In this document: positions 26,025 to 35,241 of the stretch, piece after piece
Numbering within the stretch: the first letter of the stretch is position 1
How the letters are laid out: every line of letters starts with the position of its first letter
Made by a program: the position numbers and the translations under genes
The notes under the pieces: generated by a model
Told to the model about the DNA's origin: nothing
What the model saw: the letters and a program-made list of their open reading frames with translations, nothing else
Databases searched by the model: none
DNA from: Deinococcus grandis
GTDB taxonomy: Bacteria; Deinococcota; Deinococci; Deinococcales; Deinococcaceae
Length of the DNA: 64,000 nucleotides
Reading direction: 5' to 3'
NCBI RefSeq assembly: GCF_001485435.1
Contig: NZ_BCMS01000001.1
Location: forward strand, 1,869,501-1,933,500

Positions 26025-26060
26025 GCACAATGTGCCGTGGGGCACCGCCCACAATGTGCC
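26025..26060. promoter_or_regulatory. Two CACAATGTG dyads upstream of phoH
   Basis: GCACAATGTGC (26025-26035) is a perfect palindrome around a central A. CACAATGTG recurs at 26050-26058, 24 bp away, in the context GGGCACC-type flanks. Paired dyads upstream of the phoH-ybeY-dgkA block suggest an operator. They could equally be a small tandem duplication, as flanking bases are also similar. Confidence 0.4.
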
Positions 26061-26181
26061 GGGGAGCACCCCCCACCCCGTGCGGGTGCGGCATCATGGG
26101 GGCCTCCCGATGACCCCACGCCCCTTCCCCCTGACCCCATCCGTGGGGTGAGGACTGCGCACCGCGCGCACTGGAGACGAT

Positions 26182-27249
26182 TTGACACAGCCTCAACAGG
26201 ACAGCGGCCTCCCCACTCCCGGCGCGTTCAGCGCGACCGTGACCCTGGAGAACCAGCGCGAGGCGTACGCGCTGCTCGGGGCAGGAGACGCGAACCTGCG
26301 CCGCATGCGCGAACTCACGAAGGCGAAACTCGTGGCGCGCGGCGAGACCATCACCATCACCGGCGATGAGGAGCAGGTCCGCTCGGCCGAACGCATGGTG
26401 AAAGACGCCCTGGACGTCGTCCGCGGCGGCGGGGAACTCACCCCGGACAGCCTGCTGCGCTCCGCACGCCTCAGCGGTGAGGGCCGCAGCCTCGCCGCCG
26501 AGACGCAGGTGACCGGCCTGAGCCTCCCGCGCGGCCTGAAACCCAAGACGCCCGGCCAGAAACAGTACCTGGACAGCATCGATAAAAGCGACATCACCTT
26601 CGGGATCGGCCCGGCCGGGACCGGCAAGACATACATGGCGGTCGCCATGGCCGTGCAGGCCCTGAAGGCCAAGAAGGTCAAACGCATCATCCTGACCCGC
26701 CCCGCCGTGGAGGCCGGGGAGCGGCTGGGCTTCCTGCCGGGGGACCTGCAGGCGAAGATCGACCCGTACCTGCGCCCGCTGTACGACGCGCTGCAGGACA
26801 TGCTGGACCAGGAGAAGTTCGAGTCGTACCTGACGAGCGGCGTGATCGAGATCGCCCCGCTGGCGTTCATGCGCGGCCGGACGCTGAACGACGCGTTCAT
26901 CATCCTGGACGAGGCGCAGAACACCACGGGCGAACAGATGAAGATGTTCCTGACCCGCATGGGTTTCTCGTCCAAGGTCGTCGTGACCGGCGACGTCACG
27001 CAGATCGACCTGCCGCGTCACGTCACGAGCGGACTGGCGGTCGCCAGGCGCGTGCTGGGCAACATCGACGGCATCGCGTGGCACGAGTTCACGGACGCGG
27101 ACGTGGTCCGCCACCCGCTGGTGGGCCGCATCATCAAGGCGTACGAGACGGCCGAGAACGCCGAGCAGGACAAGCGCGCCGCGCGCCGCGGCGAGTTCGC
27201 CAGCATCCCCGAGGGTGAAGGGGACGCAGCGGCGGGGCGTGAACAGTAG
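26182..27249 (+). CDS. PhoH-like ATPase
   Basis: This 355-residue protein has an N-terminal KH-like nucleic-acid-binding region (residues 15-90), then a PhoH ATPase core with Walker A GPAGTGKT near 145 and Walker B FIILDEAQN near 237. It starts at TTG 26182, with GGAGA seven bases upstream. PhoH2-type proteins are linked with RNA helicase or RNase activity. Here the neighbour ybeY encodes an rRNA-processing nuclease, a conserved pairing across bacteria that implies a shared role in RNA maturation. Confidence 0.93.
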   Translation: MTQPQQDSGLPTPGAFSATVTLENQREAYALLGAGDANLRRMRELTKAKLVARGETITITGDEEQVRSAERMVKDALDVVRGGGELTPDSLLRSARLSGEGRSLAAETQVTGLSLPRGLKPKTPGQKQYLDSIDKSDITFGIGPAGTGKTYMAVAMAVQALKAKKVKRIILTRPAVEAGERLGFLPGDLQAKIDPYLRPLYDALQDMLDQEKFESYLTSGVIEIAPLAFMRGRTLNDAFIILDEAQNTTGEQMKMFLTRMGFSSKVVVTGDVTQIDLPRHVTSGLAVARRVLGNIDGIAWHEFTDADVVRHPLVGRIIKAYETAENAEQDKRAARRGEFASIPEGEGDAAAGREQ

Positions 27250-27262
27250 ACAGTAGATGGTT

Positions 27263-27306
27263 GATGGAAAAGGCCCGGCGCGCACAGGTGCCGGGCCTTT
27301 TCCATC
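27263..27306 (+). terminator. Terminator after phoH
   Basis: A 17-bp stem (GATGGAAAAGGCCCGGC / GCCGGGCCTTTTCCATC) with a 10-base loop is followed by a mixed pyrimidine stretch. It separates phoH from ybeY, which has its own leaderless promoter. Confidence 0.8.
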
Positions 27307-27336
27307 TGCCATCAGCCATCCTCTATCCTCTGAGAA

Positions 27337-27804
27337 GTGATTGATCTGATTGTCCGCAAGACGCCGCCCGCCGGTCTGCGTCCCGCGCTGCGCGGGAGCC
27401 TGGAGGCGGTGATGGCGCACTTCGGCGTCGAGGAGCGCGAGGTGACGGTCGTGCTCGTCGGGGACCGCACCATCCGCGCCCTGAAGCGTGAGCACTGGGG
27501 TGAGGACGCCGTGACGGACGTCCTGAGTTTCCCCACCTGGGAACCCGGCGACCCGTTCGTCCCGCCTCACCTGGGGGACATCGTGATCAGCCTGGACACG
27601 GCCGCGCGGCAGGCCGAGGCGCGCGGGCACAGCCTGACGCGCGAGGTGGCGCTGCTGGCCAGCCACGGCCTGACGCACCTGGTGGGAAATGACCACCCGC
27701 ACGCGGAGGGCCTGGGCTTTGAGGAAGGCGCGACCGGGCCCGAGTGGGCAGTGTTCCACGGCGCGTGGGACGCGGCCCGCGCGGCCCTGCCCGACGGGGC
27801 CTGA
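27337..27804 (+). CDS. ybeY: Endoribonuclease YbeY
   Basis: This 155-residue zinc-dependent RNase acts in 16S rRNA 3'-end maturation and ribosome quality control. The metal motif HGLTHLVGNDH (HxxxHxxxxxH) is near residue 109. The LSFPTW strand near 65 and GDIVISLDTA near 80 are also conserved. GTG 27337 lies seven bases after TATCCT, so the mRNA is leaderless. dgkA starts nine bases downstream. Confidence 0.95.
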   Translation: MIDLIVRKTPPAGLRPALRGSLEAVMAHFGVEEREVTVVLVGDRTIRALKREHWGEDAVTDVLSFPTWEPGDPFVPPHLGDIVISLDTAARQAEARGHSLTREVALLASHGLTHLVGNDHPHAEGLGFEEGATGPEWAVFHGAWDAARAALPDGA

Positions 27805-27813
27805 GCGAACGCC

Positions 27814-28197
27814 GTGCGCAGCGACGGTTCGGCCTGGAACGCGCGGCGCTGGTGGCGCTCGGCGGGGTTCGCGTGGGCGGGGGTCCGGCACGCGTACCGC
27901 ACGCAGGCGAACTTCCGCATCGAGTGCTGGGCGGCCGCGCTGGCGCTGGGGGTGGCCCTGCTGCTGCGCGCCCCGCTGGCGCCCGTCGCGCTGGCCTGCG
28001 CGCTGGTGCTGAGCCTGGAACTCGTGAACACCGCGCTGGAGGCGACCGTGGACCTCGTGAGCCCGGACCGGCACCCGCTGGCGAAGGTGGCGAAGGACGC
28101 CGCCGCCGCCGCCGTGCTGATCGCGTCGGCGGGCGCGTTGCTCGTCGCGGCGGGTACGCTGCTGCCCGCGCTGCTGCGGGCGCTGAAGTTCAGCTGA
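27814..28197 (+). CDS. dgkA: Diacylglycerol/undecaprenol kinase DgkA
   Basis: This 127-residue integral membrane kinase has three helices. The catalytic signature reads ELVNTALEATVDLV, followed by HPLAKVAKDAAAAAVL, with the Glu, Asn and Asp residues of the active site. Enzymes of this size phosphorylate diacylglycerol or, in Gram-positives, undecaprenol. It starts at GTG 27814, nine bases after ybeY. An extra basic N-terminus (RSDGSAWNARRWWRSAGFAW) precedes helix 1. Confidence 0.93.
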   Translation: MRSDGSAWNARRWWRSAGFAWAGVRHAYRTQANFRIECWAAALALGVALLLRAPLAPVALACALVLSLELVNTALEATVDLVSPDRHPLAKVAKDAAAAAVLIASAGALLVAAGTLLPALLRALKFS

Positions 28198-28243
28198 AGG
28201 CCCGCATGCGGTCCGGGGCGCGCGGCTGTGGCAGGATGCGCGC

Positions 28244-28810
28244 GTGTCTTCCCCTGCCGACCTCTCCCCTGCCGCCGTGTCCCTGCGGGGTCGCCGCCCG
28301 CGTGACCTGCCGGTCCTGACGCGCTGGCTGACCGACCCGGACGCCGCTTGGCGCGAGTGGGACGCGCCGTACCTACCCGCGTGGGACACCACCGCGAACC
28401 TGCAGCGGTACGCGCAGACGCTGGCGTCCAGTCCGCCGAACCCGAACGAACGCGTGATCGACGTGGGCGGGGTGGTGGTCGGCATGGTGAACCGCGCCGA
28501 GGAGGACCCAGCGGATGGCGGCTGGTGGGACCTGGGCATCCTGATCTACGACCCGGCGCACTGGGGGCGTGGACTGGGGGCGCGGGCGCTGGCGCTGTGG
28601 GTACAGGCGACGCTGGACGAGACGGACGCACACGTCCTGACGTTCAGCACCTGGGGCGGGAACGACCGGATGATCCGCGCGGCCCTGCGGCTGGGCTTCC
28701 GGGAGGCGGGGCGCGTGCGGGAGGCCCGCGTGGTGCGCGGTGAGCGGTTCGACGCGGTGCGGCTGGACCTGCTGCGGCGCGAGTGGCCGGGCCTGGACGG
28801 GCGGGCCTGA
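28244..28810 (+). CDS. GNAT-family N-acetyltransferase
   Basis: This 188-residue protein fits the RimJ/RimL-like branch of GNAT enzymes. The opening SLRGRRPRDLPVLTRWLTDP is typical. The acetyl-CoA loop appears as HWGRGLGARALALWV near residue 106, and the NDRMIRAALRLGFREAGRVREA segment is the usual C-terminal strand-helix. GTG 28244 lies six bases after CAGGAT, a weak leaderless promoter. The substrate is unknown. Confidence 0.9.
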   Translation: MSSPADLSPAAVSLRGRRPRDLPVLTRWLTDPDAAWREWDAPYLPAWDTTANLQRYAQTLASSPPNPNERVIDVGGVVVGMVNRAEEDPADGGWWDLGILIYDPAHWGRGLGARALALWVQATLDETDAHVLTFSTWGGNDRMIRAALRLGFREAGRVREARVVRGERFDAVRLDLLRREWPGLDGRA

Positions 28811-28811
28811 C

Positions 28812-29414
28812 GTGGCGCGCGAGCGGGAGGCGCCGCTGAACCCGCCAGGGTTCCTGGCGACGCAGGACCTCAAGGAGCGCGGCTGGACGCCCACGCTGAT
28901 CCGCCGGTTCCTGGGCGAGCACGACCGGACCCGGCCGAACGGCCTGCGGATGGGTCGCCGCCGCCTGCCCCCGGTGAAGCTGTACGAGGAGGCGCGCGTG
29001 CTGGACGTCGAACGGGACGACACGTTCCTGGCGGCGCAGGCCCGCGCGGCGGACGCGCGTGAGCGGGCCGAGCAGACCCGCGCCGCCCGCGCCCTGGCCC
29101 GGCAGGACCTGCTGGAACGCGCGGCGGCCGAGTACGTGCCGGTCGTGCACCCCGAACCGCTCCGCAAGGGCTCGGTACGCAAGGCGCGCGAACCGTACCA
29201 GGGGGCGCTGGACGCCCGCCTGGACACCCTGCGGCGCGAGATCCCCAGGCTGACCGCCAGGGAGGAGGACACGCTGGCGGGGCTGCTGCGCGCGCAGCTG
29301 GACCGCGCGCTGCACGCCGCCTACCCCTGGTACCCGTCGCCGGACGAGCAGGCGGCGACGTCCCGGCCGGGCGCGGCGAGGCCCAGCGACTGGCGTGACT
29401 GGGAGTGGGACTGA
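28812..29414 (+). CDS. Hypothetical protein
   Basis: This 200-residue protein starts at GTG 28812, one base after the acetyltransferase stop, so the two are co-transcribed. It is basic and helical. The N-terminal part (FLATQDLKERGWTPTLIRRFLG) resembles a small helix-turn-helix or excisionase-like fold, and the middle is an Arg/Ala coiled coil (AQARAADARERAEQTRAARALAR). A C-terminal aromatic segment (YPWYPSPDE, DWRDWEWD) is notable. No family is recognised. Confidence 0.68.
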   Translation: MAREREAPLNPPGFLATQDLKERGWTPTLIRRFLGEHDRTRPNGLRMGRRRLPPVKLYEEARVLDVERDDTFLAAQARAADARERAEQTRAARALARQDLLERAAAEYVPVVHPEPLRKGSVRKAREPYQGALDARLDTLRREIPRLTAREEDTLAGLLRAQLDRALHAAYPWYPSPDEQAATSRPGAARPSDWRDWEWD

Positions 29415-29482
29415 TGGACACGGCCGCACTCACCCGGCGACCTGTGCTGAAAATGTAAGTCCGGCACGTTATCCTGACGGGC

Positions 29483-30148
29483 GTGCCGCGCCGCCTGAAT
29501 CTCGCTGCCCTGACAGACGACGAACTGCAGCGTCTGGTCGGGCCGGACCGCGCCGTGACCCTGCTGCCGGACCTGAGCCTCGCGCGCCTGGAGGGCCGCG
29601 CGGTGCCCGGCCCGACCGTTACCGAGACGCTGACGCCGCAGCCGCTGGAGGACCGCGCGTGGGGCGCCACGCCCGAGCAGGCCCGCGCGATCGGCGCGCT
29701 GCATCAGGACCTGCTGGGGGTGGGCGCGGCGACGCGGGGGACGCTGTACCTGCCGGGCATCTCGGAGGTGCGGCACGTACGGGCGTATGTGCTGGAACCC
29801 GACGTGAGCGCCGCGCTGCGCTGGAGCGAGACGCCGGACGACCCGGCGCACGGCTGGCCGTTCGTGCAGCTCATCAGCTGGCTGCGGGACCGGGCGAGCG
29901 GGTTCGCGTGCGTGCTGACCAGCAGCGCCCGCACGCCGTACGCCCCGGCGCTGAGCGAGGAGATCGACGTGCACCTGCACCCGGACTGCCCGCCCCCGGA
30001 CCTGCTGAGCGCGCACCGCGCCCATGTGCTGCGGCACGGGCGGGCGCAGAAGGTGCAGCCCGACGCGGACTGGGTGCGGCCCTGGCAGGCGATGCACGCC
30101 CTGAACCTGACCGCGTGGGACCGCCGGGGGCTGCTGCTGCCCGAGTAG
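29483..30148 (+). CDS. Hypothetical protein
   Basis: This 221-residue soluble protein has a GTG start seven bases after TATCCT (leaderless). It contains mixed strands and helices with no membrane or signal segment. Notable stretches are GTLYLPGISEVRHVRAYVLE and WPFVQLISWLRDRASGFACVLTS. I cannot assign a family. The promoter placement and codon use support a real gene. Confidence 0.7.
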   Translation: MPRRLNLAALTDDELQRLVGPDRAVTLLPDLSLARLEGRAVPGPTVTETLTPQPLEDRAWGATPEQARAIGALHQDLLGVGAATRGTLYLPGISEVRHVRAYVLEPDVSAALRWSETPDDPAHGWPFVQLISWLRDRASGFACVLTSSARTPYAPALSEEIDVHLHPDCPPPDLLSAHRAHVLRHGRAQKVQPDADWVRPWQAMHALNLTAWDRRGLLLPE

Positions 30149-30203
30149 CGCCGTATGCACAGCGCGCGGGATCGCGGTCGGCCAGTGCGGCATGATCGTC
30201 CCG

Positions 30204-30815
30204 ATGACGAGCGAGCAGAAGCGGCACGTGGCCTTCGACTGGGGCGGCGTGTTCACGGTGGGAACCTTCGACGGGCGCAGCACGCAGAACGTGGCGGACC
30301 GCAGCGGCGTGCCGGTGGAGCGCGTGCGGGACTCGTACTTCCGGCACGTGCGGCAGCTGGAGGTCGGCGCCTGGACATTGGCGAAGTTCTGGACGGTGAT
30401 GCAGGAGGAGGCCGGGATTCCCATGCCGTACGGCGACTTCGAGGAACTGTACCTGGGCAGCATCGCGGACAACGCGCCCATGTACGCCACGCTGGCGGCG
30501 CTGCCCGCGGACGTGCGGGTGGGCCTGCTGAGCAACAACTACCCGGTGGTCAGTGACCACCTGCGCCGCGACCCGCGCTTTGCGCGGTTCCACCAACCGG
30601 TGTTCAGCAACGAGCTGGGACACAAGAAGCCCTCGCCGGAGTCGTTCGCGGCGCTGGAGGCCGCCATGGGCGTCCCGGCGGCGCAGGTGGCGTTCGTGGA
30701 CGATGTGCAGGAGAACATCGACGCGGCGAACGCCGCCGGGTTCCACGGCATCCTGTACCACCATGACCATCACGCGGCGTTCGAGGCGACGCTGGCGGAG
30801 TGGCTGAACGGCTGA
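30204..30815 (+). CDS. HAD-superfamily hydrolase (subclass IA)
   Basis: This 203-residue protein has the four HAD motifs: motif I AFDWGGVF with the nucleophile Asp (second Asp replaced by Gly, as in some IA members), motif II LLSNN, motif III Lys in GHKKPSP, and motif IV VDDVQEN. The substrate is unknown; homologues include small-molecule phosphatases and haloacid dehalogenases. I favour ATG 30204 over 30192 because a CATGAT box ends seven bases before it. A GC-rich hairpin follows near 30830-30861. Confidence 0.87.
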   Translation: MTSEQKRHVAFDWGGVFTVGTFDGRSTQNVADRSGVPVERVRDSYFRHVRQLEVGAWTLAKFWTVMQEEAGIPMPYGDFEELYLGSIADNAPMYATLAALPADVRVGLLSNNYPVVSDHLRRDPRFARFHQPVFSNELGHKKPSPESFAALEAAMGVPAAQVAFVDDVQENIDAANAAGFHGILYHHDHHAAFEATLAEWLNG

Positions 30816-30879
30816 GCCTGGCCACACGACGGGGCGTCCGGTGCTGGCCGGGCGCCCCGTTCACTTGCTGGGACCCAGG

Positions 30880-30927
30880 TGGTGTACTTGAAATGGTGGT
30901 GTACTTCCACCTGTCATGGGTACACCA
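30880..30927 (+). promoter_or_regulatory. aceA promoter and three-half-site operator
   Basis: TGGTGTAC occurs at 30880-30887 and again at 30897-30904, and in inverted form, GTACACCA, at 30920-30927. A promoter runs through them: -35 TTGAAA (30888-30893), an 18-bp spacer and -10 TGTCAT (30912-30917). One half-site abuts the -35, one lies in the spacer and one lies just past the -10, which is repressor geometry. Confidence 0.65.
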
Positions 30928-31069
30928 TCACTTTCGGGGCGGGCGGCCCGGCACAATGCCCTCACCGCAAGGCACCGCCCACACCGGGCACAACCCACCG
31001 AACCCCCAGACCTTCCACGCCCGGACCGGGCGCGGCGGATCGCCCCTCACACCCCACGGAGGCACCCCC

Positions 31070-32383
<1,314 letters not shown>

Positions 32384-32430
32384 ACGCCTGACCACCCACT
32401 CCAGTCCCGCAGAGGGACTGCGCCATGACC

Positions 32431-32471
32431 GCCGACACCGGGAGAGCCCACACAGGGTTCTCCCGGTCGGC
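32431..32471 (+). terminator. Terminator after aceA
   Basis: A 13-14 bp stem with one mismatch (GCCGACACCGGGAGA / TCTCCCGGTCGGC) and a 12-base loop is followed by GTTCATTCCTT. It lies 47 bases past the aceA stop, just before repeat R3. Confidence 0.75.
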
Positions 32472-32480
32472 GTTCATTCC

Positions 32481-32619
32481 TTGTACGGATTCCGTTTGTT
32501 TCGTTGACAGATCGGAAGATCACCGATCTGCCCACTCCACGTTTGGAACCCGTTTCGCTCCTTCTCGCATCCGCTCGGGTTGAAAGATGTCGCACACCTT
32601 TCAACCGGAGTCGGTTTTA
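32481..32619 (-). repeat. Stop-codon-linked repeat, copy R3 (139 bp)
   Basis: In the sense of the upstream methyltransferase gene the element starts with its TAA stop, then AACC and GACTCCGGTTGAA, and ends at a TTGTACGG end (plus strand). Hairpins are GGTTGAAAG/CTTTCAACC and CAGATCGG/CCGATCTG. Confidence 0.85.
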
Positions 32620-33357
32620 CACGGTGCGGGTGCTGAAGACCATGACCTCGCTGTGCGCGTCGAGCGGCCCGCCCTGGAACGAGCCGGTCACGCGGGGGCT
32701 CTCGAAGCCCGCGAAGCGCAGCAGCCACTCGACCTCGTAGCGGGTGTAGTACCGCTGCGTCAGGGTGTAGTGGCGGCGTTTCAGGGTGCCGTCGGGCGCG
32801 GTGGTGTCCACGTGGTATTCGGTGGTGATGTGCTGGCGGGGTTTGTCGTGCCGCTGCACGAGGAACACGTCGGTGCGGCTGCCGTCGGGCGCGTGGAAGG
32901 TCTCGCCCTCGTGACGCAGGGTGTGGGGTTTGCCGAAGCGGGGGACGAACAGGTCGAAGGTGAAGTGCCCGCCCGGTTGCAGGTGCGCGTGGATGGTCTG
33001 CATGGCCTGCAGCTGCTCGTTGGGCGTGTAGAGGTGCATCAGGGCGTTGAACGGCGCGATGACCGTATCGAAGCGCTGGTCGAGGCTGAAGGTGCGGGCG
33101 TCGCCCTGCACGTATTTCACGGTCAGGCCGTCGCGCTGGGCGCGGTCCTGGGCGCGTTCGATCATGCGCGCGCTGGGTTCCAGGCCCGTGATGTCCACGC
33201 CGCGTCGCGCGAGGAACGTGGTGACGCGGCCGGTGCCGGAGCCGATCTCCAGCACGGGCCCGCGCGCCTGTTCGCCCACGCGGGCGTAGTGGTGCAGGTC
33301 GTCGCGGTACACGTCGTACTGGTGGTCGTACAGGTCGGCAAACTCGTCGTAGTTCAC
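32617..33357 (-). CDS. SAM-dependent methyltransferase
   Basis: This 246-residue class I methyltransferase has motif I VLEIGSGTGRVTTFLA near residue 36, followed by GLEPSARMIERA (acidic residue binding the ribose) and the GDARTF turn. The N-terminus YDEFADLYDHQYDVY is typical of UbiE/BioC-type small-molecule methyltransferases. The substrate is unknown. GTG 33357 lies seven bases after TACCCT, so it probably has its own leaderless promoter, although the deacetylase gene ends only 19 bases upstream. Its stop lies within repeat R3. Confidence 0.9.
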   Translation of the reverse strand: MNYDEFADLYDHQYDVYRDDLHHYARVGEQARGPVLEIGSGTGRVTTFLARRGVDITGLEPSARMIERAQDRAQRDGLTVKYVQGDARTFSLDQRFDTVIAPFNALMHLYTPNEQLQAMQTIHAHLQPGGHFTFDLFVPRFGKPHTLRHEGETFHAPDGSRTDVFLVQRHDKPRQHITTEYHVDTTAPDGTLKRRHYTLTQRYYTRYEVEWLLRFAGFESPRVTGSFQGGPLDAHSEVMVFSTRTV

Positions 33358-33376
33358 GCGCCCCAGGGTACGGGAT

Positions 33377-34117
33377 TCACCGCCCGCGGAGGGTGCGCCA
33401 CACGTCGCGCAGCGTGCCGGGCCGCGCGCCGCGCAGGTCGCGCAGTGGCACGACCTCGAACCCGCGCCTGTGGAGGTCGGCCAGGATGCCGGGCAGCGCC
33501 GCCGGGGTGGTGCGGGCGCCGGGCCCGGCGTCGTGCAGGACGATGATCCCGCCGGGCGTTACCTGCCGCTGGACTGCGGCGCGGACGGTGTCGGGGGTGG
33601 CGTCCGGTGCCCAGTCGCGGGCCTCGACCGTCCAGTGGATGCCCGTCACTCCGGCGGCGCGCTGGCCCAGGACCGTGGCGAGGCTGTACGCGCCGTGCGG
33701 GGGCCGCTGGCAGCGGGGGCGCGTGCCGGTCAGTGCCTCCACCTCATGCGTGGCCCGTCCCGGATCGCGGAAGGCCGTCCAGGGCAGCAGGGTCCAGGCG
33801 TGCCGGTGCCGGTGCGCGTGCGGGAGGACCTCATGCCCTTCGGCAAGCAGGCGGCGCAGGAGCTCCGGGTGCTGCCGCGCCAGCGCAGGCAGGATGAAGA
33901 ACGTCGCCTGCACACCCGCCGCGCGCAGCGTGTCCAGCACGGGCGGGGTGCTGCTCGGGTCGGGGCCGTCGTCGAAGGTCAGGGCGACCTGCCGCCCAGC
34001 CGGGTCGCCGCGCGTGACGATGCCCAGGCCGCCGCGCTGCACGAGGAGGTACGGCAGGCCGATGTACACCGCCGCCCCGGCGGCCAGTCCCATCAGCCAG
34101 TGCCAGGGCCGGGTCAC
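33377..34117 (-). CDS. Polysaccharide deacetylase family protein
   Basis: This 246-residue protein is anchored by an N-terminal helix (WLMGLAAGAAVYIGLPYLLV) and carries a NodB-homology domain outside the membrane. The CE4 motifs are TFDDGPDPSSTP (catalytic and metal Asp), HAHRHRH (metal His), RPPHGAYS and VLHDAGPG. It would remove acetyl groups from peptidoglycan or another surface glycan. The GTG start overlaps the glycosyltransferase stop (GTGA), so it is coupled to the glycolipid/Lpt genes. Confidence 0.9.
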   Translation of the reverse strand: MTRPWHWLMGLAAGAAVYIGLPYLLVQRGGLGIVTRGDPAGRQVALTFDDGPDPSSTPPVLDTLRAAGVQATFFILPALARQHPELLRRLLAEGHEVLPHAHRHRHAWTLLPWTAFRDPGRATHEVEALTGTRPRCQRPPHGAYSLATVLGQRAAGVTGIHWTVEARDWAPDATPDTVRAAVQRQVTPGGIIVLHDAGPGARTTPAALPGILADLHRRGFEVVPLRDLRGARPGTLRDVWRTLRGR

Positions 34118-35241
34118 GCGCGGCCCAGGCGGCGCAGCAGCACCCGCGCGACCTGCTCGGCCGCGTCCGGGCGACTGACCCGCCGGGCGGCGCAGGACAT
34201 CCGGGCGCGTTCGTCGGCGTCCAGGGCGCGCAGCACTGCCGGGCGCACGTCGGCCAGGGACCGCGCCCACAGGGCCGCGCCGTGGCGTTCCAGGTAGTCG
34301 GTGTTGAACTCCTCCTGCCCGGGGATGGGGGCGTGCACCACAAGGGGCACGCCCAGCGTGGTGGCCTCCGCGACGGTCAGGCCGCCCGCCTTGCCCACCA
34401 CGAGGTCGGACGCCGCGAGCAGTTCCGGGAAGTTCGTGGTGAAGCCCAGGCGGTGCAGGGTCGCGCCGCCCACCCGGGCCACGCCGTGCCCGTCCGCGCC
34501 CGCCAGCACGAGCACCTGAACGCGTCGGCCCAGGTTGCCCAGTTCACGCAGCACCTGCGGCAGCGCGCGGTAGCTGCCGGTCCCGCCGCCGGACATCAGG
34601 ATCAGGGGCAATGCGGGGTCCAGGCCGTGCCTGGCGCGCAGCGCGGCGCGGTCGGCGCCGATCAGGTCGCGGTACACCCGCGCGATGGGAATGCCCGTGA
34701 CCTCCACCCGGTCGTCGGGAATGCGCCAGCGGGCGAGCTGCTCGCGGGCCTCCTCGTTCGGGACCATCAGCAGGTCGGCCTCGGCGCGCGCCCAGTGCTG
34801 GTGCACGCGGTAGTCGGTGATGACCAGTCCGTTCAGGAAGTCGGTGCCGGTGCGGCGGCGGACGTTGTGCGCCAGTGCGACCGGGGTGGGGTACGAACTG
34901 ACGACCACCTCGGGGCGGACCTCCAGCACGTCGCGGCGCATGGCGGGGTAACCCAGCCACCCGAAGGCCTGCGCGGTGGGCGCGCGGTCGGTGTCGGTCA
35001 GGTGGTAGAAGGCGCGGTACACGCCGGGCATGTGCCGCAGCCACAGGTCGTACGTCCCGGCGGTGATGACGCGTTCCGGGGTGCTCATGTACTTCAGCAG
35101 GTCGGCGTGCCGCGCGTCCAGGGGCACGCCCAGGTCGCGCAGCGCGGCGTCCAGCGCGCCGTTCGCCTGATGGTGCCCGCTGCCGAACGACGCGGACACG
35201 ATCAGGGCGCGGAGCGGGTCGTGGCGGTCCGGCCCGGTCAC
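34114..35241 (-). CDS. MGDG synthase-like glycosyltransferase (GT28)
   Basis: This 375-residue cytoplasmic-face enzyme opens with the MGDG-synthase N-terminal motif SASFGSGHHQANGALDAAL, where lipid acceptor and membrane contacts lie. A GT28 C-terminal domain follows with LMSGGGTGS and the nucleotide-sugar site SDLVVGKAGGLTVAEATTLG. Relatives add glucose or galactose to diacylglycerol. Deinococcus membranes are rich in glycolipids, so a glycosyl-diacylglycerol product is likely. It overlaps both neighbours by GTGA. Confidence 0.9.
   Translation of the reverse strand: MTGPDRHDPLRALIVSASFGSGHHQANGALDAALRDLGVPLDARHADLLKYMSTPERVITAGTYDLWLRHMPGVYRAFYHLTDTDRAPTAQAFGWLGYPAMRRDVLEVRPEVVVSSYPTPVALAHNVRRRTGTDFLNGLVITDYRVHQHWARAEADLLMVPNEEAREQLARWRIPDDRVEVTGIPIARVYRDLIGADRAALRARHGLDPALPLILMSGGGTGSYRALPQVLRELGNLGRRVQVLVLAGADGHGVARVGGATLHRLGFTTNFPELLAASDLVVGKAGGLTVAEATTLGVPLVVHAPIPGQEEFNTDYLERHGAALWARSLADVRPAVLRALDADERARMSCAARRVSRPDAAEQVARVLLRRLGRA

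Noticed and set aside
25882..26181. Possible CRISPR or tandem-repeat array before phoH
   Set aside because: Only two short copies of CACAATGTG and one degenerate end-matched element are present; there are no regular spacers and no cas genes.
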